Shown here in pieces: positions 56,009 to 64,000 of a DNA stretch of 64,000 bases. The DNA comes from Azospirillum sp. Its GTDB lineage: Bacteria; Pseudomonadota; Alphaproteobacteria; Azospirillales; Azospirillaceae. Each line of letters opens with the position of its first letter. Positions within the stretch are counted from its first letter, which is position 1. The notes under the pieces were generated by a model. It made no database searches, was not told the origin of the DNA, and was given only the letters and a program-made list of their open reading frames with translations. The position numbers and the translations under genes were made by a program. Location of the stretch: assembly GCA_016124535.1 (NCBI GenBank), contig WGNK01000031.1, forward strand, positions 1-64,000, given 5' to 3'.

Positions 56009-57937
56009 TCAACCGCGAACGAAGAACCAGGTGATGATCACGACCAAGCCGATGACCATCGCGAAGGCATAGTGAAAGACATACCCCGACTCCAGACTGG
56101 CGGCGCGTGCCGCCGCCGCCCGGGTCCGTGCCGCGACCCCGTCCGGGCCAAAACCGTCGATGATGGCGCCGTCGCCGGTCTTCCACAGACCCCGACCGAG
56201 CACCAGCGCCGGCTTGACCAGCATGGCGTCATAAAGCTCGTCGAAATACCACTTGCGTAAGAAGAAATTGTGCAGCGGCCGGAACAGTCTCACGAACTTC
56301 CCGGGCAGGTCCGGGATCATCACGTAGCACAGGAATGCGATGAAGATCCCGCTCAAACCGGCGATCAGCGGCTGATGCTCGATCCAGGCCGGCAAACCAT
56401 GGTGGGCAGCTTCTATCGAATCATGGTTACCCAGAACCACCAAAGATCCCTGCCAGAAATCGCCACGGTGCTCGCCGATCAGGATCGGAGCGAACAGCAT
56501 GCCGGCGAAGATCGACCCGAGCGCCAGCACGCCCAACGGAATGGTCATCACCAGCGGCGATTCGTGGACATGCGCCATCACCCGCTCGTTGGCGCGCGGC
56601 TTGCCGTGGAAGGTCAGGAACAGCAGGCGCCAGGAATAGAAGGCGGTCAGCAAGGCTGCGCCGACACCCACCCAGAACGCGAAGGCGCCGAGTTCGGTCC
56701 CGGAGGCGAACGCCGCCTCCAGGATCGCGTCCTTCGAATAGAAACCTGCGAAGATCGGAATGCCCGCCAGCGCCAGGCTACCGACCCACATCACGCCGTA
56801 GGTGAAGGGGATCAGCTTCCAGATGCCGCCCATGTTGCGCATGTCCTGCTCATCGGACATCGCATGGATCACCGAGCCGGCGCCCAGGAACAGCAGCGCC
56901 TTGAAAAAGCCGTGGGTCAGCAGGTGGAAGATGCCGGCACCATAGGCCGAGACGCCGCAAGCGAAGAACATGTAGCCGAGCTGGCTCATCGTCGAATAGG
57001 CGATCACCCGCTTGATGTCGAACTGGGTCATGCCGATGGTGCCGGCGATCAGCGCCGTTGCCGCCCCGACTACGGTGACCACGCCCAGCGCAATCGGTGC
57101 GTATTCAAACATCGGCGACAGCCGTGCCACCATGAACACGCCGGCGGTGACCATGGTCGCGGCATGGATCAGCGCCGAAACCGGGGTCGGGCCCTCCATC
57201 GCATCGGGCAGCCAGGTATGCAGCCCCAGCTGCGCCGATTTGCCCATCGCCCCCATGAACAGCAGCAGGCAGGTGACGGTCAGCGCATCGGCCTGCCAGC
57301 TGAGGAAGGTGAAGCTCTGGCCGGCCAGGCTTGGCGCCTTGGCGAATACGGTCGCGAAATCAACCGAGCCGAACAGCACAAACACCGCGGCGATGCCAAG
57401 TGCAAAGCCGAAATCGCCGACCCGATTGACGATAAACGCCTTCATTGCCGCCGAGCAGGCGCTCGGCTTCTCGTACCAGAACCCGATCAGCAGGTAGGAG
57501 CACAGGCCGACACCCTCCCAGCCGAAGAACAGCTGGACGAAGTTGTTGGCGGTGACCAGCATCAGCATGAAGAAGGTGAACAGGCTGAGATAGGCCATGA
57601 AGCGCGGCTTGTGGTGGTCGTGAGCCATATAGCCGACCGAATAGACATGCACAGCCGCCGACACCACCGTCACCACGATCAGCATGACCACGGTCAGGCT
57701 GTCGAAGCGCAACGCCCACGATACTTCGAAGGTGCCGCTGGCGATAAAAGTGAAGAGCTCGATCACCCGGTTGTGGCCGTGCAGGCCGACATCGATGAAC
57801 AGGAACACCGAGATTGCCGCCGACAGGATCAAGGCCCCGCAGGTGACAATCTGGGCACCGCGGTCGCCGATCCAGCGCCCGAACAGTCCGGCGATGAAGG
57901 CGGCCAGCAACGGCAGAAAAATCGCAGCGACTTCCAT
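56009..57937 (-). CDS. nuoL: NADH-quinone oxidoreductase subunit L
   Basis: 642 residues, about 16 membrane helices, with the C-terminal lateral helix that couples the three channels. Conserved LFFGWEGVGLCSYLLIGFW, GPTPVSALIHAATMVTAGVF and a Lys-containing half-channel. Full length. Confidence 0.95.
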   Translation of the reverse strand: MEVAAIFLPLLAAFIAGLFGRWIGDRGAQIVTCGALILSAAISVFLFIDVGLHGHNRVIELFTFIASGTFEVSWALRFDSLTVVMLIVVTVVSAAVHVYSVGYMAHDHHKPRFMAYLSLFTFFMLMLVTANNFVQLFFGWEGVGLCSYLLIGFWYEKPSACSAAMKAFIVNRVGDFGFALGIAAVFVLFGSVDFATVFAKAPSLAGQSFTFLSWQADALTVTCLLLFMGAMGKSAQLGLHTWLPDAMEGPTPVSALIHAATMVTAGVFMVARLSPMFEYAPIALGVVTVVGAATALIAGTIGMTQFDIKRVIAYSTMSQLGYMFFACGVSAYGAGIFHLLTHGFFKALLFLGAGSVIHAMSDEQDMRNMGGIWKLIPFTYGVMWVGSLALAGIPIFAGFYSKDAILEAAFASGTELGAFAFWVGVGAALLTAFYSWRLLFLTFHGKPRANERVMAHVHESPLVMTIPLGVLALGSIFAGMLFAPILIGEHRGDFWQGSLVVLGNHDSIEAAHHGLPAWIEHQPLIAGLSGIFIAFLCYVMIPDLPGKFVRLFRPLHNFFLRKWYFDELYDAMLVKPALVLGRGLWKTGDGAIIDGFGPDGVAARTRAAAARAASLESGYVFHYAFAMVIGLVVIITWFFVRG

Positions 57938-57948
57938 GGCGGCGGTCC

Positions 57949-58257
57949 CTAGCCCTTCATCATATTGATGTCTTCGACCGCGATGGAGCCGCGGTTGCGG
58001 AAATAGACGACCAGAATGGCAAGTCCGATCGCCGCCTCGGCGGCAGCCACCGTGAGGATGAACATGGCGAAGATCTGACCGACCAGATCACCCAGATGAA
58101 CCGAGAACGCTACCAGATTGATGTTGACTGCCAGCAGCATCAATTCAATCGACATCAAAATGATGATGACGTTGCGTCGGTTGAGAAAGATACCGAACAC
58201 CCCGAGGGTGAACAGGATCGCGGCAACCGTCAGATAGTGGCCGAGGCCGATATCCAT
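57949..58257 (-). CDS. nuoK: NADH-quinone oxidoreductase subunit K
   Basis: 102 residues, three helices. The family core [24 protein letters not shown] and [17 protein letters not shown], with the two conserved glutamates, is present. It starts at 58257, one base from the nuoJ stop; a longer frame overlaps nuoJ and is not used. Confidence 0.95.
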   Translation of the reverse strand: MDIGLGHYLTVAAILFTLGVFGIFLNRRNVIIILMSIELMLLAVNINLVAFSVHLGDLVGQIFAMFILTVAAAEAAIGLAILVVYFRNRGSIAVEDINMMKG

Positions 58258-58258
58258 G

Positions 58259-58873
58259 TCACACCCCTCCCCTGGTCGGGACTTTGCGCACGGCCACCAC
58301 GTCCTCGCGCCGTCGCGCCAGCTGGGCCGGAACATTCTGCCGGCGAACCCCTTCGCGCGACCGCAAGGTCAGCACGATGGCACCGATCATCGCCACCAGC
58401 AGGATCATGCCGGCGGTCTGAAACAGATAGAAATACTGCGTGTAGATCAGCTGGCCCAACGCGCGGGTATTGGAAATCTGGTCAACCGGCGGCACCGGCG
58501 CGCCCAGCTGCGCCAGGGCGCCGGCCGCCGGCACCCAGCCGCTAACCATCGCCACCAGCTCCGAGACCAGAACCAGCCCGATCAAGCCGCCGATCGGCAG
58601 GTAGCGGACCACGCCGCGGCGCAGTTCGACAAAATTGATGTCGAGCATCATGACCACGAACAGGAACAAGACCGCGACCGCTCCGACATAGACGATGACC
58701 AGGATCATCGCCAGGAACTCCGCCCCCATCAGTACGAACAGACCGGCCGCCTGGAAAAACGCCGCGATCAGCCACAGCACCGAATGAACCGGGTTGCGTG
58801 CCGAGATCACCATGACGCCGCAGATCAGCAAGGCGCAGGAGAACACGTAAAAGACGATGCTCTGTATGACCAT
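58259..58873 (-). CDS. nuoJ: NADH-quinone oxidoreductase subunit J
   Basis: 204 residues, five membrane helices. [46 protein letters not shown] is the core region of the family, including the flexible pi-bulge helix. The C-terminal 30 residues are polar. Confidence 0.94.
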   Translation of the reverse strand: MVIQSIVFYVFSCALLICGVMVISARNPVHSVLWLIAAFFQAAGLFVLMGAEFLAMILVIVYVGAVAVLFLFVVMMLDINFVELRRGVVRYLPIGGLIGLVLVSELVAMVSGWVPAAGALAQLGAPVPPVDQISNTRALGQLIYTQYFYLFQTAGMILLVAMIGAIVLTLRSREGVRRQNVPAQLARRREDVVAVRKVPTRGGV

Positions 58874-58939
58874 GAATTTCCCCGCCTCCCCGGCTTAGGG
58901 TCGGTGTCAGTGGTGCCCTGGCGGCTGTTGCGTCGAGTC

Positions 58940-59428
58940 CTAACGGTAGGGGGCGTCCGCCGCCAGATTGGCGGCAATGCGCGCCTCCCAACGATCGCCG
59001 TTGGCCAGCAGTTTTTCCTTGTTGTAGAACAGTTCTTCACGGGTTTCCGTGGAGAACTCGAAATTCGGGCCCTCGACGATCGCATCGACCGGGCAGGCTT
59101 CCTGGCAATAGCCGCAATAGATGCATTTGGTCATGTCGATGTCGTAGCGCGTGGTCCGGCGGCTGCCGTCTTCACGCGGTTCGGCCTCGATCGTGATCGC
59201 CAGCGCCGGGCACACCGCCTCGCACAGCTTGCACGCGATGCAGCGCTCCTCGCCGTTAGGATAGCGCCGCAACACATGCTCGCCGCGGAAACGCGGGCTG
59301 ATCGGCCCCTTCTCATAGGGGTAGTTGATGGTGACCTTGGGTCGAAAGAAATAGTCGAGGGTCAAAGCCAGGCCCGAGACCAGTTCGGTCAGGAACAGGC
59401 TACGAGCAGTCCGATCGAGGAATGCCAT
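58940..59428 (-). CDS. nuoI: NADH-quinone oxidoreductase subunit I
   Basis: 162 residues. Ferredoxin-type subunit with two [4Fe-4S] clusters, ligated by [16 protein letters not shown] and [16 protein letters not shown]. An amphipathic N-terminal helix ties it to the membrane arm. Normal length for alphaproteobacteria. Confidence 0.96.
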   Translation of the reverse strand: MAFLDRTARSLFLTELVSGLALTLDYFFRPKVTINYPYEKGPISPRFRGEHVLRRYPNGEERCIACKLCEAVCPALAITIEAEPREDGSRRTTRYDIDMTKCIYCGYCQEACPVDAIVEGPNFEFSTETREELFYNKEKLLANGDRWEARIAANLAADAPYR

Positions 59429-59474
59429 GGCACCAGGTCTCCTTGCCCCGGACGTCCGGGTTTTGCCGATTTGC

Positions 59475-60494
59475 TCAGCCGATGTTCTTGGGCAGCCAGC
59501 CGAAGCCGACCAGGACGCCGGCGGTCAGCACAACCCAAACCAGCGAAAACGGCAGAAACACTTTCCAGCCCAGCCGCATCAATTGGTCGTAGCGATACCG
59601 TGGCACGGTCGCCCGCACCCACAGGAACACGAACAGAATGAAGGCAATCTTGATCGCGAACCAGATGATCCCCGGAACCCAGATGAAGGGCACGACGTTG
59701 AACGGCGGCAGCCAGCCGCCCAGGAACAGAATTGTCGTGATCGCGCTCATCAGGATCATGTTGCCGTATTCGGCGAGCATGAACAGGGCATAGGCCATCG
59801 CCGAGTATTCGACGAAGAACCCGGCGACGATTTCCGACTCGCCCTCGGGCAGATCGAACGGAGCGCGATTGGTCTCCGCCAGCGCAGAGACGAAGAAGAT
59901 GATGAACATCGGGAACAACGGAATGCAGAACCACACGGTCTGCTGCGCCAGGACGATCTTCGACAGGTTGAGCGAGCCGACACACAGCAACACGGTGATC
60001 ATCACGAAGCCGATCGAGACTTCGTAGGACACCATCTGTGCTGCCGAGCGCAACCCGCCCAGGAAGGCATATTTCGAATTCGAGGCCCAGCCGGCCATGA
60101 CGATGCCGTAAACCCCCAGCGACGAGATGGCGTAGAGGTAAAGTACCCCGACATTGATGTCGGCGAGCACGATACCGGCGTCGAACGGGATCACGGCCCA
60201 GGCGACCAGGGCCAGCAGAAAGGTCATCACCGGGGCGCCGATGAAGATCGCCGGATTGGCGCCGGCCGGGAAGATCATCTCCTTGCCAAGCAGTTTGATG
60301 CCATCCGCGATCGGCTGGAGCAGGCCGAACGGCCCGACCAGGTTGGGGCCCTGGCGCATCTGGATCGCGCCCATGACCTTGCGCTCGGCATAGGTCAGAT
60401 AGGCGACGCCGAGCATGACCGGGCCGACGATCAGAACGATTTCCGCGACGATGATGACCAGCGGCAGGACGTAGCCGCTCCAGAAGCTAGCCAT
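59475..60494 (-). CDS. nuoH: NADH-quinone oxidoreductase subunit H
   Basis: 339 residues, eight helices; contains much of the quinone entry site. [20 protein letters not shown] and [20 protein letters not shown] are invariant regions. The start at 60494 overlaps the nuoG stop by eight bases. Confidence 0.95.
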   Translation of the reverse strand: MASFWSGYVLPLVIIVAEIVLIVGPVMLGVAYLTYAERKVMGAIQMRQGPNLVGPFGLLQPIADGIKLLGKEMIFPAGANPAIFIGAPVMTFLLALVAWAVIPFDAGIVLADINVGVLYLYAISSLGVYGIVMAGWASNSKYAFLGGLRSAAQMVSYEVSIGFVMITVLLCVGSLNLSKIVLAQQTVWFCIPLFPMFIIFFVSALAETNRAPFDLPEGESEIVAGFFVEYSAMAYALFMLAEYGNMILMSAITTILFLGGWLPPFNVVPFIWVPGIIWFAIKIAFILFVFLWVRATVPRYRYDQLMRLGWKVFLPFSLVWVVLTAGVLVGFGWLPKNIG

Positions 60495-62550
60495 GGGTAC
60501 CGGTCTTCCCTGTGGCGGGGCTGACGAAGGCTTCGGCACACTGAGCCATGGTTACCGAAGCGCGGCTGATCGGGTCCGTCATATAAAAGTTTTCGATCGG
60601 CGACTTGAACGGTGGCCCGTCGAGCGAACCGGGTTGGCCGAAGCTGCCCCAAGCGGCAGCGATGACCGCGTCGGTATGCGCGAAGACGGGGTTGGCGTCA
60701 ACCAACCTCTGGCGGATCTGGGCCAGGCTGTCATAGGGCAGCTTGCAGCCCAGCACCTCCGACAGCGCGCGCAGAATGGTCCAGTCTTCCCGTGCCTCGC
60801 CGGGCGGGAAGTTGGCGCGGCGCCCTTGCTGCGGGCGGCCCTCGGTGTTGACGTAGGTGCCGTTCTTTTCGGTATAGGCGGCGCCCGGCAAAACCACATC
60901 GGCACGATGGGCACCGCGGTCGCCGTGGTGGCCCTGATAGATCACGAAGGCCTGTCCCAGCCGCGAGGCATCGATCTCATCGGCCCCGAGCAGGAACACC
61001 ACCTCGATCTCGCCCTTCCCGGCGCCATCAAGGATGCCGCGGGTGCCGCGACCATCGGTCCCGGGCAGAAAGCCGAGATCGAGGCCACCGACCCGCGCCG
61101 CCGCAAGCTGCAGAACGTTGTAGCCGTTCCAGCCATCCCTGATCAGGCCGCAGGACTCGGCAACCAACCGCGCCGCCGCCTGAACCGCCAACCCGTCCGG
61201 CCGCGCCAGCGCGCCGGCCCCCAGGATCAACAGCGGGTGTTTGGCTGCCTTCAGCTTCGCCGCGAAGTCGTGGCGCCCTTCGGCGATCTCCTGCAGCGTC
61301 GGCGGCCCGGCCCCGAGATAGGTCGTGGGATAGGTCAGATCCACCCCCGGTCCGATCACCCCGACCTGCAACCCGCCCCGCCGATAGCGCTTCCGGATCC
61401 GGGCATTGACCAAAGGCGCTTCGTGGCGCGGATCGGTGCCGACCAACAGGATAACGTCGGCCTTCTCGATGCCGGCGATCGTGCTGTTGAACAGGTAGCC
61501 GGCACGGCACGAGGTATCAAAGGCCGCACCGTCCTGCCGGCAGTCGAGGTTGGGCGAGCCCAGCCCGGCCATCAGGTCCTTGAGCGCCACCATCGCCTCG
61601 GCGTCGCACAAATCGCCGGCAAGCGCGGCGATGCGCTCGCCCGGCACACCCTTCAAGCGCGCAGCGATCGCCGCAAAGGCCTCGTTCCAGCTCGCCGGCT
61701 TCAGCTTGCCGTCGCGCCGGATAAAGGGGCGGTCGAGACGCTGGCGCTTGAGGCCGTCGCAGGCGTAGCGCGTCTTATCGGAAATCCATTCTTCGTTGAC
61801 ATCATCGTTGAGCCGCGGCAACACCCGCAAGACCTCGCCGCCGCGCAGATCGATCCGGATATTGCTGCCGACCGCGTCAAGCACGTCGATGCTCTCCGCC
61901 TTGCGCAATTCCCAGGGCCGCGCCGAAAAGGCATAGGGTTTGGATGTCAACGCCCCGACCGGGCAGACATCGACCAGGTTTCCCGACAGCTCCGACGTGA
62001 TCGCCTGCTCAATATAGGTCCCGACTTCCATGTGTTCGCCGCGCCCGGTCGCGCCCAGTTCGGGAACCCCGGCGATCTCTTCGGCGAACCGAATGCACCG
62101 CGTGCAGTGAATGCAGCGAGTCATCACGGTCTTGATCAGCGGCCCCAGTTCCTTGTCCTTGACCGCCCGCTTGGTCTCGCCATAGCGACCACGATCGAAG
62201 CCATAGGCCATCGCCTGGTCCTGGAGATCGCACTCGCCGCCCTGGTCACAAATCGGACAGTCGAGCGGGTGGTTGATCAGCAGAAATTCCATGACCCCGC
62301 GCCGGGCATTGCGCGCCAGGGGCGAATTGGTCTTGATCACCATGCCTTCGCTGCATGGCATGGCACAGCTGGCGACCGGCTTGGGCGCCTTCTCCATTTC
62401 AACCAGGCACATTCGACAATTGGCCGCGACTGAAAGCCGGTCGTGGTAGCAGAAGCGTGGCACCTCGACGCCGAGCATCTCACAGGCCTGGAGCACCGAA
62501 GTGCCCGGCTCGACTTCGATCGGCATGCCATCGATGGTCAGTTTCGGCAT
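60487..62550 (-). CDS. nuoG: NADH-quinone oxidoreductase subunit G
   Basis: 687 residues. Carries several Fe-S clusters in its N-terminal half. Cys ligands are in the [16 protein letters not shown] 2Fe-2S loop; [17 protein letters not shown] and [10 protein letters not shown] ... [10 protein letters not shown] supply further clusters. The C-terminal part resembles molybdopterin oxidoreductases but has no cofactor role. The start at 62550 was chosen where family members begin. Confidence 0.95.
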   Translation of the reverse strand: MPKLTIDGMPIEVEPGTSVLQACEMLGVEVPRFCYHDRLSVAANCRMCLVEMEKAPKPVASCAMPCSEGMVIKTNSPLARNARRGVMEFLLINHPLDCPICDQGGECDLQDQAMAYGFDRGRYGETKRAVKDKELGPLIKTVMTRCIHCTRCIRFAEEIAGVPELGATGRGEHMEVGTYIEQAITSELSGNLVDVCPVGALTSKPYAFSARPWELRKAESIDVLDAVGSNIRIDLRGGEVLRVLPRLNDDVNEEWISDKTRYACDGLKRQRLDRPFIRRDGKLKPASWNEAFAAIAARLKGVPGERIAALAGDLCDAEAMVALKDLMAGLGSPNLDCRQDGAAFDTSCRAGYLFNSTIAGIEKADVILLVGTDPRHEAPLVNARIRKRYRRGGLQVGVIGPGVDLTYPTTYLGAGPPTLQEIAEGRHDFAAKLKAAKHPLLILGAGALARPDGLAVQAAARLVAESCGLIRDGWNGYNVLQLAAARVGGLDLGFLPGTDGRGTRGILDGAGKGEIEVVFLLGADEIDASRLGQAFVIYQGHHGDRGAHRADVVLPGAAYTEKNGTYVNTEGRPQQGRRANFPPGEAREDWTILRALSEVLGCKLPYDSLAQIRQRLVDANPVFAHTDAVIAAAWGSFGQPGSLDGPPFKSPIENFYMTDPISRASVTMAQCAEAFVSPATGKTGTHG

Positions 62551-62596
62551 GGATAGGCTCTCGCTGTGGGGTGCGGCATACGGGCGGGTCGCGGGA

Positions 62597-63883
<1,287 letters not shown>

Positions 63884-63895
63884 CGCAAGCTCTCC

Positions 63896-64000
63896 TTAAT
63901 CCGCGGTTCCGGCATCGGTCTTGGACTTGGCCCTGGCACGGCTGCGCGGCTTCGTCTTGGGCGATCCCGACTCACCGCTGTCTGCCGTCTCCGTCCCGAT
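63896..64000 (-). CDS. nuoE: NADH-quinone oxidoreductase subunit E, C-terminal fragment (runs off window)
   Basis: Only the last 34 codons and the stop are inside the window. The visible tail is polar and rich in Lys, Arg, Ser and Ala (KTKPRSRARAKSKTDAGTAD). This fits the variable C-terminal extension seen on nuoE in some alphaproteobacteria; the cluster-binding part lies outside. Identity rests on position directly before nuoF. Confidence 0.75.
   Translation of the reverse strand: MGTETADSGESGSPKTKPRSRARAKSKTDAGTAD

Noticed and set aside
56270..57952. Long plus-strand frame (560 residues) antisense to nuoL
   Set aside because: Rich in His, Gln and Arg, the mirror of membrane-protein codons; nuoL is unmistakable on the other strand.

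Overview
The window is a GC-rich chromosomal segment of an alphaproteobacterium, probably of the Rhodospirillales type; the order is an inference. The main support is a nearly complete respiratory complex I operon (nuoE, partial, through nuoN) that runs without a break into birA, coaX and the ribonuclease J gene. Further along the same strand lie a DUF1467 gene and a short-type proS, a gene order characteristic of this class. The argH / LptM-like lipoprotein / lysA / DUF4175 block points the same way. No rRNA, tRNA or CRISPR array was seen.

Layout, left half. 0-2.4 kb: two peptide-type ABC permeases without their ATPases. 2.4-5.3 kb: a tandem UspA protein, a 99-residue protein that is 36 percent histidine, and an MFS transporter. 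5.4-7.6 kb: a VTT-domain membrane protein overlapping a disulfide oxidoreductase. 7.8-13.7 kb: phnM and a DUF1045 phosphonate gene, then a GT4 glycosyltransferase and a PIG-L deacetylase, with a flippase-like membrane protein and sodB on the opposite strand. 14-18 kb: an HD-GYP response regulator and a minus-strand run of a secreted protein, cupin, GST, erpA and a TlpA-like thioredoxin. 18.1-23.8 kb: argH, an LptM-like lipoprotein, lysA and a DUF4175 protein. 23.9-30 kb: a CBS protein, ubiK, ybjN-like, proC, two small exported proteins, an SDR and yicC.

Layout, right half. 30-32.8 kb holds the most interesting set: a NrtR-like regulator with a degenerate Nudix box, divergent from an overlapping pair encoding a coiled-coil SPFH protein and an NAD-kinase-like protein. 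32.9-38.3 kb is an accessory patch: a serine recombinase, a broken HTH gene, short repeats that resemble insertion-sequence ends, and a 1406-residue autotransporter whose 5' end and signal peptide appear to be missing. 38.3-47.5 kb: an ABC-2 exporter, a lipoprotein, an AlkA-type glycosylase, an orphan 107-residue gene with an AT-rich upstream region, an MlaA-like protein, an ABC1 kinase, an 82-residue protein built of seven proline heptads, a bacteriohemerythrin and proS. 47.5-64 kb: a 469-bp intergenic region with two perfect hairpin terminators facing opposite ways, tag, DUF1467, a family-3 solute-binding protein, and the rnj-coaX-birA-nuoN...nuoE block, all on the minus strand.

Functionally the window is mostly housekeeping: respiration, cofactors, lysine/arginine/proline synthesis, Fe-S maturation, RNA turnover, alkylation repair and oxidative stress. 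Short accessory or uncharacterised patches sit between these blocks. Starts were chosen from ribosome-binding sites, overlaps with upstream stops and family length, because GC-rich DNA keeps false frames open on both strands.
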